Shown piece by piece: positions 34,251-41,984 of a DNA stretch of 41,984 bases. Location of the stretch: assembly GCA_024638765.1 (NCBI GenBank), contig JAHEJT010000026.1:1-41984 (forward strand). Reading direction: 5' to 3'. This DNA comes from Verrucomicrobiales bacterium. Lineage in GTDB: Bacteria; Verrucomicrobiota; Verrucomicrobiia; Verrucomicrobiales; DEV007. The first letter of the stretch is position 1, and each line of letters opens with the position of its first letter. Position numbers and translations under genes: made by a program. A model generated the notes under the pieces. The model searched no databases and had not been told where the DNA came from. It saw nothing but the letters and a program-made list of their open reading frames with translations.

Positions 34251-34475
34251 TTACTCGGCGAGTTTCTTCAGGACATCGCGATCTTCGCGCATGATGCCCT
34301 CGGCGATCTCCATCTGCTTCGCAAACTCTTCGTCGTAGGTACGGAGTTCGATCCCCCCCGGCGTCTCGGTGACGGTAAGGGTGTCGCCCTTGGAGACGCG
34401 GAGTTTCTCGAGGATTTCCTTGGGCAGGATGACGCCCTCGGAATTCCCGATCCTAGTGACTTTGACCGTGGTCAT
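34251..34475 (-). CDS. AbrB/MazE-type antitoxin
   Basis: 74 residues. The N-terminal SpoVT-AbrB swapped-hairpin DNA-binding domain is clear: VKVTRIGNSEGVILPKEILE followed by KLRVSKGDTLTVTE (residues 4-38). The C-terminal half (YDEEFAKQMEIAEGIMREDR) is the part expected to bind and neutralise the toxin. It is the first gene of the pair with the Doc-family gene, four bases apart. Antitoxins of this class repress their own operon; a matching palindrome overlaps the promoter directly upstream. Doc toxins are often paired with Phd or AbrB-like antitoxins, so the combination is expected. Confidence 0.92.
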   Translation of the reverse strand: MTTVKVTRIGNSEGVILPKEILEKLRVSKGDTLTVTETPGGIELRTYDEEFAKQMEIAEGIMREDRDVLKKLAE

Positions 34476-34481
34476 GACTTA

Positions 34482-34510
34482 ATTATAACAGATGTTATAA
34501 CGGAAGGCAA
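34482..34510 (-). promoter_or_regulatory. Toxin-antitoxin promoter with overlapping palindromic operator
   Basis: On the minus strand TTGCCT (34510-34505) and a perfect TATAAT (34487-34482) are separated by 17 bases. The palindrome TTATAACA-GA-TGTTATAA (34483-34500) covers the -10 box and part of the spacer, a natural operator for the antitoxin. The ATG begins at 34475, seven bases after the -10 box, so the transcript is probably leaderless. Confidence 0.65.
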
Positions 34511-34941
34511 GGGGAGCGGAGGTGGGTCTGTTTCGGTATGGATGGCCCCCTGGCCGACCCGATCTCGCCTCCCGCAGGCGGGCAGGCGGGGATGGTCGCG
34601 GTGGTGCTGGATGGTTGGGGGGGTGATGAAGATCCCGGCTGAACGCAAGGCTACGGCGTTCAGCAGCTTTCTCTTAAACTTAATCTGGTTCGGATGGGCT
34701 CCGCTGGGATTAAGATTAAGACGAAGAGTAAGATTAAGAGGGGCCAAAGGCGAGGGGATGGGCTGTCTTCGACTCTGAGGGACGAGCCCTCAGACTCAGA
34801 CTCGAAGAGAACCGGATCCCGCGGAGCGGGAGGATGCGAAGCAGGTATCTGCGGCATTCTGCCGTAGACAAATAGACTGCCGCCAGGCAGCCGGAAGGGT
34901 GGAGCGACAGCGACATCAAAAAGCGATTTACTCACTGGTCG
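34511..34941. other. Gene-free interval between the antitoxin gene and ppk2
   Basis: No gene seen. It contains GATTAAGATTAAGA-type repeats on the plus strand (34708-34741) with an inverted CTTAATC upstream, a GAGCCCTCAGACTCAGACTC stretch, and GCGACAGCGACATCAAAA (34904-34921), which recurs inverted at 41910-41927. Confidence 0.45.
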
Positions 34942-35907
34942 TTAGCCCAGAAATTTGCCGTGCTTGTTTTTCTGCTTCCGCATCAGTTTCAGTTCCGCGG
35001 CACCACCGATGACGATGTCCGGATTGGGGGCGAAGTCGAGGCTGCGGCTCCGGCCCTGGTATTTGATCTGTCTGAGGATCAACTTGATCGTCTCAAGTTG
35101 AGCGAGGGCTTTGATGTCGGATCGAATGATGAACCAGGGTGTCGCCGGTGTGTGCGTCTTCTTAAGGAGAAAATACTTCATCTTCGTGAACTCATTCCAA
35201 AGGTCCTGCGCCTGGAGGTCGACTTCGCTCAGCTTCCACTGGCGCAGCGGGTCATTCTTGCGTCGATCGAATCGTCTCGCCTGTTCCTCCTTCGAGACAG
35301 AGAAATACAACTTGATCAGGAAGGTCGTCTTGTCGGCGATGATCCGCTCCTCGTAGCCGACGACCTTTTCCATGAAGCCATTGTACTGGACCCGAGTGCA
35401 GAATCCCATCACGGGTTCCACAAGTGCACGGTTGTACCAGCTGCGGTCGAAGAGCACCATTTCACCGGCGTGCGGGAACTGCTCGATGTAGCGTTTCATA
35501 TGCAGCTCCGTGCGTTGCATCTCGGAGGGCTTACCAAGGGCGACCACGCGGTAGTGCTTCTCGTTCATGTAGCGTGTCACTCGGCGGATGGTGCCACCCT
35601 TGCCGGAAGCGTCACGGCCGTCGAACAGGATAATCGCCTTCCGACCGGTTCTCTCCAGGTGCTGCTGCAGTTTGATCAGTTCCGCCTGGTAAGGCTTGAG
35701 CATCTCCGATTGAAAGTAATTGGTGAGCGCTGCTTCGATCAGCGCCCGCCGCTCTTTCTTTCTAAGCCCCTTTTGGACGGCGCGGATCTGTTCGATGATG
35801 GTGGTCGCCTCGTCGAACCGCTCAGCGCGACGCACAAGGGTTCGTATCCTGGAGGTCGAGCCCTTGCCCTTCGATCGTGCGTTTGTGCTTTCGTCCCTGC
35901 GAATCAT
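34942..35907 (-). CDS. ppk2: Polyphosphate kinase 2
   Basis: Transfers phosphate between polyphosphate and nucleoside diphosphates (class I) and so links energy stores to NTP levels. The 321-residue protein has Walker A DGRDASGKGG (96-105), Walker B DRSWYNR (154-160) and the lid RRFDRRKNDPLRQWKLS (211-227). ERTGRKAIILF, GKPSEMQRTELHMKRYIEQF and PWFIIRSDIKALAQL are also standard. Single-domain length indicates class I or III; the two-domain class II is excluded. The N-terminal 50 residues are basic and variable. No ppk1 or polyphosphatase gene is nearby. The start ATG at 35907 has only a weak Shine-Dalgarno sequence. Confidence 0.93.
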   Translation of the reverse strand: MIRRDESTNARSKGKGSTSRIRTLVRRAERFDEATTIIEQIRAVQKGLRKKERRALIEAALTNYFQSEMLKPYQAELIKLQQHLERTGRKAIILFDGRDASGKGGTIRRVTRYMNEKHYRVVALGKPSEMQRTELHMKRYIEQFPHAGEMVLFDRSWYNRALVEPVMGFCTRVQYNGFMEKVVGYEERIIADKTTFLIKLYFSVSKEEQARRFDRRKNDPLRQWKLSEVDLQAQDLWNEFTKMKYFLLKKTHTPATPWFIIRSDIKALAQLETIKLILRQIKYQGRSRSLDFAPNPDIVIGGAAELKLMRKQKNKHGKFLG

Positions 35908-36291
35908 AGGTGTCGTTTAGCTCGTCTCGCAGTGTAGCAGACGAAGGCAAGATCCCCAATGAAAGTAGCGGCGCTCGACAGCGACCGCAAGCCAATGGCG
36001 GGAAAGGGGTCAGTCCCGAATGGCACTAAGATAAGATTCTAGCAATATCCCTTCCAAAAAAGGCGCCGGGCTTCAATGATTGACAACCGCCTCCCTCTCA
36101 CCCCACTCCCTTCGACCCCTTCGACAGGCTCAGGGATTAAGGGAATTCCTGCAGTAACATTTCATTCATTGATGAAGATTCATGAGGCCCGGAAGGGGCG
36201 TGCTTGCGTCTTTAGCGACAAAAGAAGATCGCTGCCGGGTCGCCGGGCGGACGATCATCGATTCGCCCTTTTTAACGACGTGGAGTCTGCT
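35908..36291. other. Gene-free interval upstream of the G8-domain gene
   Basis: Carries copy 6 of the GAATGGCAC repeat (36006-36035) and a CCCTTCGACAGGCTCAGGG repeat (36117-36135) of a type found in many genomes. An open frame from 36076 joins the next gene but its translation has no signal peptide or conserved pattern, so I treat it as non-coding. Confidence 0.5.
36006..36035 (+). repeat. Dispersed GAATGGCACTAAGATAAG motif, copy 6
   Basis: GGGGTCAGTCCC is followed by GAATGGCACTAAGATAAG. The preceding GCGGGAAA also resembles the flank of the copy at 33501. No inverted partner is near. Confidence 0.7.
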
Positions 36292-39200
36292 ATGGTAGCG
36301 GCGTTCGCAATGAGAACTCCCTCGCTCATATTGCTCCTCGGAATTATTTCCGGCTTCTACGTGGGATCGGCCTCCGGAAACGCGGGCGGTTTTGAATCGC
36401 TCCTCCCTCCGACGAACGGAGGTGCCGTCGAGTACACCGCGGTGCAGAACGGCGATTGGAATGATGGCGCCACCTGGGGCGGGGCAGATACGCCTTTCAC
36501 CGCGGGTGCGCCCGCCGACGGAGAAATCGACGTTGCGATTCCCGCGGGGATTACGGTGACGGTGCGGGGGCAGTACGGCGCCACCACCGTCGAAACGGTG
36601 CGCGTCGCCGGGACGCTGAGCTTCGATGCCACGGTGAACACGCAACTCTCGGTGGACACGATCGTCGTGGAAGACACGGGGCGCTTCGAAATTGGCGCGC
36701 CGGGAAGTCCGGTGGCTGCGGGCATGACGGCCGAGGTGATCTGGGACGACGACCTGATCGATGCCGCGAGCGACGTGTCGCAGTTGAGCAAGGGCCTTCT
36801 CGTTTTCAATCCCGGCCAGCTTCGCTTTTTTGGAAGTCCGAAAACGCCATACGTCGCCTTCGATACCACCAATCCCGCAGGATCAACTGCGATCACGGTG
36901 AAGGAAGCGCCCGCGGGCTGGCTCGTGGGTGACGAAATCGCGGTGGCAGCGACGCGCTTTGTCCGCAGCGAACTGCAAAGCGAGAATTTCCGGGTGCGCG
37001 CGATCACCGACAACGGCAACAGCACGTGGACGATCGACCTGGGCAGTCTTGCGGATCACACCGTGATTGCTTCGTTTGCTCACGAGCACACGCCGTATCC
37101 GGGCATGGACGCGCACATCGCCAACCTGACGCGCAACATCGTGTTTCATTCCGGGCCGCTGGGGACCAAGGCGGCGGTGCAGCGTCGCGGGCATCTCATG
37201 AGCCGGTCTCAGGATGTGGTGGCTTCTTACGCTGAATGCCGCGACATGGGCCGCAGCGACAAGAAACAACTTGCGGCGGATGCGAGCGGCGGCACTGCGG
37301 GCGCGAACCAGCGCGGGCGTTACTCGTTTCATTTCCACCGGAACCAGGAGTTCAACCAGGGAGCCGCCGGCTCCACGCCGGCACAGGTCACGGGCTGCGT
37401 CGCCAACAGCGGTCCCGGCTGGGGCTTCGTGAATCACACGAGCGTGGTCGAGTTTCGCGATTGCGTGGCGTGGGATCAGGATGGCGCGGGTTTCGTATGC
37501 GAGGCCGGGAACGAAGTGGGACTCTTTAACGGGAACCTCGCAATGGAAGGCACGGGCGACCCGACCTTTCAGTTCAAGTCGCGTCGTTTTGAAGGTCAGA
37601 ACGACCCGGGCAACAACGGCACTCCCGAGCGCATTCCGATCGGCGACCTGGGTTTCACCGGAGACGGTTTCTGGCTGGGGTCGCCGGGAGTCGAGGTCAT
37701 CAACAACATCGCGGCCGGGTTTGACGGGCGGGGTTATTCCGTGTGGAACCAGGGACTCTTCGAATCCGATTACGACGAGGAAGCGGGCTTTCGCACGGAG
37801 TTGATCGACTGGCCCACGTCGAACTATCGCACCTGGAACGAGCCCGGGGAAACCCATCACGGGCGGGCCGTGATCCAGGACCTCGTCTTCAAGCGCTTTG
37901 AGAACAACACGGCTTACGCTTCCTTTCTCGGCCTCCAGGTTCGTTTTCATCACAACACGAATCGGACCTTTGCCCAGGACCCGCTTCAGACGACGGGATC
38001 CTTCAACGACGACGTGGATACGGAGTTTCGCAACGTGACGACCTGGAACAACGAAATCGGTTTCGGACTCTCTTACATCCACAGCCTTCTACTCGAAGAC
38101 TCCACCACGGTGACCAACCAGACGGAGGACAACATCCGCTGGTCCGTCACCGCGGAGCAGGTCATGTCGAGCAACCCCGTTTATCGCAACCTGGTCTCGG
38201 CGGGGTATCGCAGCATCGCCAAGCTTCCCACGAACGACTCGGCGTGGACTATCATCAACCCGACGTTCTCCGTTCGCGGGAGCGAGGCGGCGATCACCTA
38301 CAACGGGCTGGCATTCTCCCTTCCAAACATTCCACTCACCAGCGCCGAATCGGCCCTCTGGCCTCTCACCATCGACGACCTCGCGTCGACGCTCCAGGAT
38401 GAGGCGTCCGTCGTGACCGTGCTCGCCAACGACTTCAGTCCCGCGGGGGAACCACTGTCCGTAGATTCCTTCACCCAGGGCGCCAACGGCGGGTCGGTAT
38501 CCGATAACGGGGACGGGACGCTGACCTACCTGCCGGCGCCCGGATACATCGGGAGCGACAGCTTCATCTACACGGCCACGGATGCGAGCGGGCGAGGCAG
38601 TCCGGCCACCGTCTTGGTCGACGTGATCGATCCGGCCGATGCAGGCCGGGCCACCCTGGATTTCAGGCTCACGGCGAACGTGGGAAGCCAGGCACAAGCC
38701 TGGTATTCCTTCTCGGTTCCCGTCGCGGGGCACCCCCTGGTCGCCTCAGTGGACGTGACGCTCTCGGCGACGTCGGGCGGGGCGCCCGCCAACCTGCGAA
38801 ACCAGAACGGCAATCTCGGGCTTTCCGTGTTCGGGGGCGACAGCGATGTCTGGTTCGATCCCAACGCCATCGCCGGGACGGGCGCCGAACAGATTGTCAT
38901 AGGCCTGGCCGCCAAGGATGCCTCGGGACGAATCGTGCCTGCGGATCTGACCCTGGAAAAGATCACGCGCCGGGTGGGAAGCGGCCCCGTCACGGGCCGG
39001 CGGGTGCAGTTCTCGGACGGAATCACGGTCTCGGAAGACGTCGATACCACTCTGGCGACACCTTACACCTTCTCCACGCCGGCCCCGCTGACGGCCACAC
39101 GCGTCGGTGACCAGGGAATCTACCAATTGCAGACCGTGGAGCTGGTAGTGGGGGAAACCGCCACGCCGGCGCCGTTCGATCTCGCTCTCGATCTCACGGA

Positions 39201-40146
39201 CGTGGCCAACGTCAGCAGCGCGCTGGAGTTGACGAAGGTGTTCACCTTTCCCGTGGCCCATCCCTGGGTGAGCACGGTCGATGTCACGATCACGGCGTCC
39301 AGCGAAGGAGCCGCCGCGCGCCTGCGCAATCAGAACGGCAGTCTCGGATTGTCGGTGGAAGGTGGCGATTCAGACGTTTGGTTCGACGCAGCCGCCGTGG
39401 ACGGCGAGGGACCGGAGATGTTGTTTTTTGAGTTCGTGCCCCGGAACGCCGCGGGCGACGCCTTGAGCGCCACCTTTACGCTGCAGGAATTCGCCGTGCG
39501 CCAGGGAACGCAGGCGGGTGAAACCGGGATTTCAGCTTCGGCGGGCGGCCCGCTCTTCTTTTACCTCTGGGATCCCGCCTCGACCATCGAAGCCATCGAT
39601 GCCGGGCCGGACTTGAGCTTCGACGCCGCCGACACCCTGACGTTGACGCGGGTCAGTGGGGAACATCTGCGTCAACTCCGAACCCTGTCGTTCGAAGTGA
39701 CCTTCGACGGCGCGGTTCTCCTCGACGACGACGGTGACGGTATCGCCAACGGATACGAAGCGACTCACGGACTGTCGCTCCTCGATCCCGGCGACGCCAT
39801 GAGTGACAGCGACGGAAACGGGCTGGCGGCGCTGATGGAATACGGCTTTGCATTCGAACAACACGGACGCGCCGCGCTGCCCCGGCTGGTGGCGGAGTTG
39901 AACCCGGGCGATGGCAAGACCTATCCCGCACTGGAATTGATTCGTTTGCAGGAAGCCACGGCGCACGCGGACTTTACCTGCGAGGTGACGATGGACCTCC
40001 AGACCTTTTTCGTCGGACCCGGAGCTACGACCCTGGTAAGCGTCACAGACAACGGCGATGGCACGGAGACCGTGGTGGAGCGGAGTAATACGGCGATCAC
40101 GGACGAGCCCCGGCAGTTCCTGGTAGTGACGATTTCGCCAAAGTAA
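36292..40146 (+). CDS. Secreted G8-domain / beta-helix protein with tandem C-terminal domains
   Basis: About 1284 residues. ATG 36292 follows TGGAG; a second ATG at 36310 directly precedes the hydrophobic signal segment (SLILLLGIISGFYVGSASG). Residues about 45-160 form a G8 domain (NGDWNDGATW, then GEIDVAIPAGITVTV and later LSFDATVNTQLSVDTIVVED), as in the hyaluronan-related CEMIP/TMEM2 proteins. About 200-690 looks like a right-handed parallel beta-helix (HLMSRSQDVVASYAECRDMG, SGPGWGFVNHTSVVEFRDCV, GVEVINNIAAGFDGRGYSVW). A bacterial cadherin-like Ig domain (about 700-780: VTVLANDFSPAGEPLSV, PAPGYIGSDSFIYTATD) comes next, then two related domains with LRNQNG.LGLSV and GGDSDVWFD (about 834 and 1011), and a calcium-binding-type DDDGDGIANGYEATHGL (about 1145). 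A polysaccharide-binding or cleaving role at the surface is plausible, not shown. Confidence 0.85.
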   Translation: MVAAFAMRTPSLILLLGIISGFYVGSASGNAGGFESLLPPTNGGAVEYTAVQNGDWNDGATWGGADTPFTAGAPADGEIDVAIPAGITVTVRGQYGATTVETVRVAGTLSFDATVNTQLSVDTIVVEDTGRFEIGAPGSPVAAGMTAEVIWDDDLIDAASDVSQLSKGLLVFNPGQLRFFGSPKTPYVAFDTTNPAGSTAITVKEAPAGWLVGDEIAVAATRFVRSELQSENFRVRAITDNGNSTWTIDLGSLADHTVIASFAHEHTPYPGMDAHIANLTRNIVFHSGPLGTKAAVQRRGHLMSRSQDVVASYAECRDMGRSDKKQLAADASGGTAGANQRGRYSFHFHRNQEFNQGAAGSTPAQVTGCVANSGPGWGFVNHTSVVEFRDCVAWDQDGAGFVCEAGNEVGLFNGNLAMEGTGDPTFQFKSRRFEGQNDPGNNGTPERIPIGDLGFTGDGFWLGSPGVEVINNIAAGFDGRGYSVWNQGLFESDYDEEAGFRTELIDWPTSNYRTWNEPGETHHGRAVIQDLVFKRFENNTAYASFLGLQVRFHHNTNRTFAQDPLQTTGSFNDDVDTEFRNVTTWNNEIGFGLSYIHSLLLEDSTTVTNQTEDNIRWSVTAEQVMSSNPVYRNLVSAGYRSIAKLPTNDSAWTIINPTFSVRGSEAAITYNGLAFSLPNIPLTSAESALWPLTIDDLASTLQDEASVVTVLANDFSPAGEPLSVDSFTQGANGGSVSDNGDGTLTYLPAPGYIGSDSFIYTATDASGRGSPATVLVDVIDPADAGRATLDFRLTANVGSQAQAWYSFSVPVAGHPLVASVDVTLSATSGGAPANLRNQNGNLGLSVFGGDSDVWFDPNAIAGTGAEQIVIGLAAKDASGRIVPADLTLEKITRRVGSGPVTGRRVQFSDGITVSEDVDTTLATPYTFSTPAPLTATRVGDQGIYQLQTVELVVGETATPAPFDLALDLTDVANVSSALELTKVFTFPVAHPWVSTVDVTITASSEGAAARLRNQNGSLGLSVEGGDSDVWFDAAAVDGEGPEMLFFEFVPRNAAGDALSATFTLQEFAVRQGTQAGETGISASAGGPLFFYLWDPASTIEAIDAGPDLSFDAADTLTLTRVSGEHLRQLRTLSFEVTFDGAVLLDDDGDGIANGYEATHGLSLLDPGDAMSDSDGNGLAALMEYGFAFEQHGRAALPRLVAELNPGDGKTYPALELIRLQEATAHADFTCEVTMDLQTFFVGPGATTLVSVTDNGDGTETVVERSNTAITDEPRQFLVVTISPK

Positions 40147-40447
40147 GCGTGGGAGTCGCGGTCGTGGATTCGGGGTCGGACCGCGAAAAGGAACTCGGTA
40201 TCAATGCGTTCCGCAAATATTGCTCCACTCAGAGACCGTTAGACGCGATCCTTCTTCGCCCTGCGGGGTTGTTTATGCTGGACGCATAGATTGCCTCCCC
40301 TTCGGACAGATTACTTGCTTCGCATCCTCGCTTCGCGATCGCAGGACAGGTTTTCGGGGCCAAAAATCCGCTGTAAGGGTGTCCGCTTGGACATTCGCCA
40401 GAGGATCGATTGATCCGAGTATTGAACGGCTGCGCGGGGTAGTCAGA

Positions 40448-40470
40448 GTAGCACAGGCATCTTGCCTGTG
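40448..40470 (+). repeat. GTAG-headed REP-like hairpin
   Basis: GTAG (40448-40451) directly precedes CACAGGCA-TCT-TGCCTGTG, a perfect 8-bp stem. A second hairpin with the same stem but loop GGA is at 40528-40546, without a GTAG head on either side. Confidence 0.65.
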
Positions 40471-40635
40471 AAGGGAGAACGCGTCGGCCTCAAGGGGGCA
40501 TCCTGCAGGAATGGCATACCCTTCCTCCACAGGCAGGATGCCTGTGACTGGCAGTCTATTTGCTTTCAACCATCTCCACTTTCGTTCTTCGCTGAAGCTG
40601 CGAAGGTCAGGAGGGCAAGCCGGGATGGAGGGGCT

Positions 40636-40737
40636 TCGCTTCCGTCATCGCTTCCGTCTTCGCTTCCGTCATCGCTTCCGTCTTCGCTTCCGTCTTCGCT
40701 GCGCTTCGCCGAGACAGGCCGCTTCGCCGAGACAGGC
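40636..40737. repeat. Two adjoining short tandem arrays
   Basis: TCGCTTCCGTCA/T occurs five times with a 12-bp period (40636-40695), the last base going A, T, A, T, T. Then CGCTTCGCCGAGACAGGC occurs twice with an 18-bp period (40702-40737). They lie just downstream of the stop of the minus-strand QW-repeat gene. Confidence 0.85.
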
Positions 40738-40764
40738 TGCTTCGCCCGCCCGCGGGGGGTTCAG

Positions 40765-41787
40765 CTACCGGGCCGCTTCTTCCGGAAGGCAGGCGAGGAG
40801 ACCGATGGTGGCCCAGGCGGTGCCCCAGTAGACCGAGGTCGCCAGGGCCTCATCTTTCTTGTCCTTCTTGGTGCTCATCACTTCCCAGGAGCCGTCGGCG
40901 CGTTGGCTTTCGAGCAGAAATCGGGTGCCGTCCCGGATCACGTCCGCTTCGACCGGGACGCCACTCTGCCTGAGGCCCCACAAAGCCATGCCGGTGGCCA
41001 AGGCATCGCCGGCTTCTTCCACCGGCACGCCGACCCAGTTCCATCCGCCGTCGGCGCGCTGCCAGTTCTTCACGATTTGAATCGCGCGCCCCCTGTCCGC
41101 GCCTTTCATTTTGACGCGTCCTGCGAGGAGCATGCGCATGACCGCCCATTCGGCGCTCATGCCGCCCTTGGACCCGGCGAGGTTTTTCCTGGCCCGCTCG
41201 AGCACCGCCTCCGGGCCCGCGATCGCTTTCTCTTCGTCGCTCAATCGCTCGAGCGCCAGCGTCATCCACATGGCCGACACTTCTTCCGTCTCTCGCTTGG
41301 GCCGCTTCTGCGAAGGCAACTGTCCGCCCGCTCCCCAGCTTCCGTCGGCTTTCTGGTGTTCGACCAGGAGATTCGCAAACGTCTCGCGCGCCGGGCGATC
41401 GTTTTTCTCGCGCGGCATCAGGAGCATCTGCGCCAGTCCCTCGAGGTTGCGCGAGCCTTTGACTCCGCCTTTCTCATGCGGTTCCAGCTCCATGCCGAAG
41501 GCGAAGTTCACCCAGTCGCGCACCTTCTTTTCTTCCACGGGGAATCCTCGCCGGGCCGCTTCCCGGTGCGTCCAGATGAGGAAGGCGGTGTGATGACAGG
41601 ACACGCACTTCTTATCGGCGATCCACCAAGCGCCCTCTTTCTCGACGAACATTAATGCGCGGGCCACGGCCCCGCGGATCGCGGCTTCGTCCGGGTCCGC
41701 GGCCCGGGCTGCGCCGGCGGACACGGCCAGGAGCAGCAGCAGGAGAAAGGGCGCTGTGAAGAGGCGGCGCATGGGCGTCCAAGGCAT
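40765..41787 (-). CDS. Secreted prenyltransferase/squalene-cyclase-like QW-repeat protein with CxxCH motif
   Basis: 340 residues with a signal peptide (LFTAPFLLLLLLAVSAGAARA). After it comes KKCVSCHHTAF with Cys61, Cys64 and His65, the heme-binding CxxCH pattern, though no full cytochrome c domain follows. The rest is helical and carries QW-type motifs of terpene-cyclase alpha/alpha barrels: HQKADGSWGAGG, WQRADGGWNWVG and SQRADGSWEVMS. The catalytic DxDD of squalene-hopene cyclases is absent and the protein is half their length, so cyclase activity is unlikely. Related proteins are common in Planctomycetota and Verrucomicrobiota and are of unknown role. ATG 41787 and ATG 41772 are both possible starts. 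Confidence 0.8.
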   Translation of the reverse strand: MPWTPMRRLFTAPFLLLLLLAVSAGAARAADPDEAAIRGAVARALMFVEKEGAWWIADKKCVSCHHTAFLIWTHREAARRGFPVEEKKVRDWVNFAFGMELEPHEKGGVKGSRNLEGLAQMLLMPREKNDRPARETFANLLVEHQKADGSWGAGGQLPSQKRPKRETEEVSAMWMTLALERLSDEEKAIAGPEAVLERARKNLAGSKGGMSAEWAVMRMLLAGRVKMKGADRGRAIQIVKNWQRADGGWNWVGVPVEEAGDALATGMALWGLRQSGVPVEADVIRDGTRFLLESQRADGSWEVMSTKKDKKDEALATSVYWGTAWATIGLLACLPEEAAR

Positions 41788-41984
41788 GAGGGTTCAAGAC
41801 CAATATAGAGGAGACCATGATGCTTGTCGAGGGGAGAGGGGCGCGGGGCCCCGTGGTTTCTTTGTTTGCGGGTGCTGACGACTTTCTTCACTGATAGCAG
41901 GAAATTCCGTTTTGATGTCGCTGTCGCTTCCCCCTTCCTCCTTCGCCGTTCCGGCTTCCGTCTTCGCTAGGGCTTCGCCGGACA
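41788..41984. other. Non-coding right edge with repeat fragments
   Basis: Presumably holds the promoter of the QW-repeat gene. TTTTGATGTCGCTGTCGC (41910-41927) is the inverse of 34904-34921. The last 23 bases (CTTCGCTAGGGCTTCGCCGG and on) are related to the CTTCGCCAAGGCTACGG repeats at 22433, 22545 and 22623 but with GCTT in place of the CTAC. Confidence 0.45.

Larger units (their letters stand above)
40147..40764. other. Gene-free interval with hairpins and short tandem repeats
   Basis: No gene is supported on the plus strand. Features: GTAG-headed hairpin (40448-40470), a sister hairpin CACAGGCA-GGA-TGCCTGTG (40528-40546), a degenerate relative of repeats A-C (about 40590-40632), five copies of a 12-mer (40636-40695) and two copies of an 18-mer (40702-40737). 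Confidence 0.6.

Noticed and set aside
36076..36291. N-terminal extension of the G8-domain protein
   Set aside because: It lies in a repeat-bearing leader, has no ribosome-binding site, and would bury the signal peptide 80 residues inside.
40462..41655. Plus-strand open frame (397 codons) through the 12-bp tandem repeats and opposite the QW-repeat gene
   Set aside because: The start lies in repeats (LPSSLPSS-type translation) and the rest is antisense to a gene with a signal peptide and QW motifs.

Overview
The window is a GC-rich chromosomal segment of a Gram-negative bacterium, most likely a member of the Verrucomicrobiota (PVC superphylum). The reasons are a lipopolysaccharide block (kdsA, lptC-like, lptA-like, lptB) running straight into hpf, hprK, ptsH and ptsI, together with very large secreted proteins of the kind common in that group (LamG + cytochrome c + propeller, G8 + beta-helix, QW repeats with CxxCH, major-royal-jelly-like). 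This assignment rests on gene content and is an inference. I saw no rRNA, tRNA, CRISPR array, prophage or intact transposase.

Layout. Positions 1-7766 form one tightly packed plus-strand run: the tail of an M16 peptidase, KDO-8-phosphate synthase, the Lpt export components, ribosome hibernation factor, HPr kinase/phosphorylase, HPr and enzyme I. A secreted royal-jelly-like protein (7860-9071) follows. From 9117 to 17469 the genes are mostly on the minus strand and are housekeeping: a membrane-anchored hypothetical, MoxR ATPase, AI-2E-family permease, icd, dnaB and rplI. From 17650 to 24440 come a thioredoxin-like protein, a hybrid histidine kinase, serA and ilvD.

From about 24440 to 36290 the character changes to an accessory region: gene remnants (two paralogous 3' ends, a Fic gene with its catalytic core deleted, a nucleotidyltransferase tail, a secreted gene cut off after its signal peptide), an SGNH hydrolase-like gene, an AbrB/Doc toxin-antitoxin pair with its own palindromic promoter, ppk2, and many repeats. 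The last part holds a 1284-residue G8/beta-helix secreted protein and a QW-repeat protein.

The main structure not explained by genes is a set of short hairpin repeats. At least fifteen hairpins are preceded on one strand by the tetranucleotide GTAG or GGAG, several occur as inverted pairs, and several pairs differ by compensatory base changes. This is the architecture of REP/REPIN elements, which are moved by RAYT (TnpA-REP) transposases; no such transposase is in the window. A second repeat family, built around GAATGGCACTAAGATAAG, occurs six times; two inverted pairs bound MITE-like units, and one of these begins exactly where a secreted gene is cut off.
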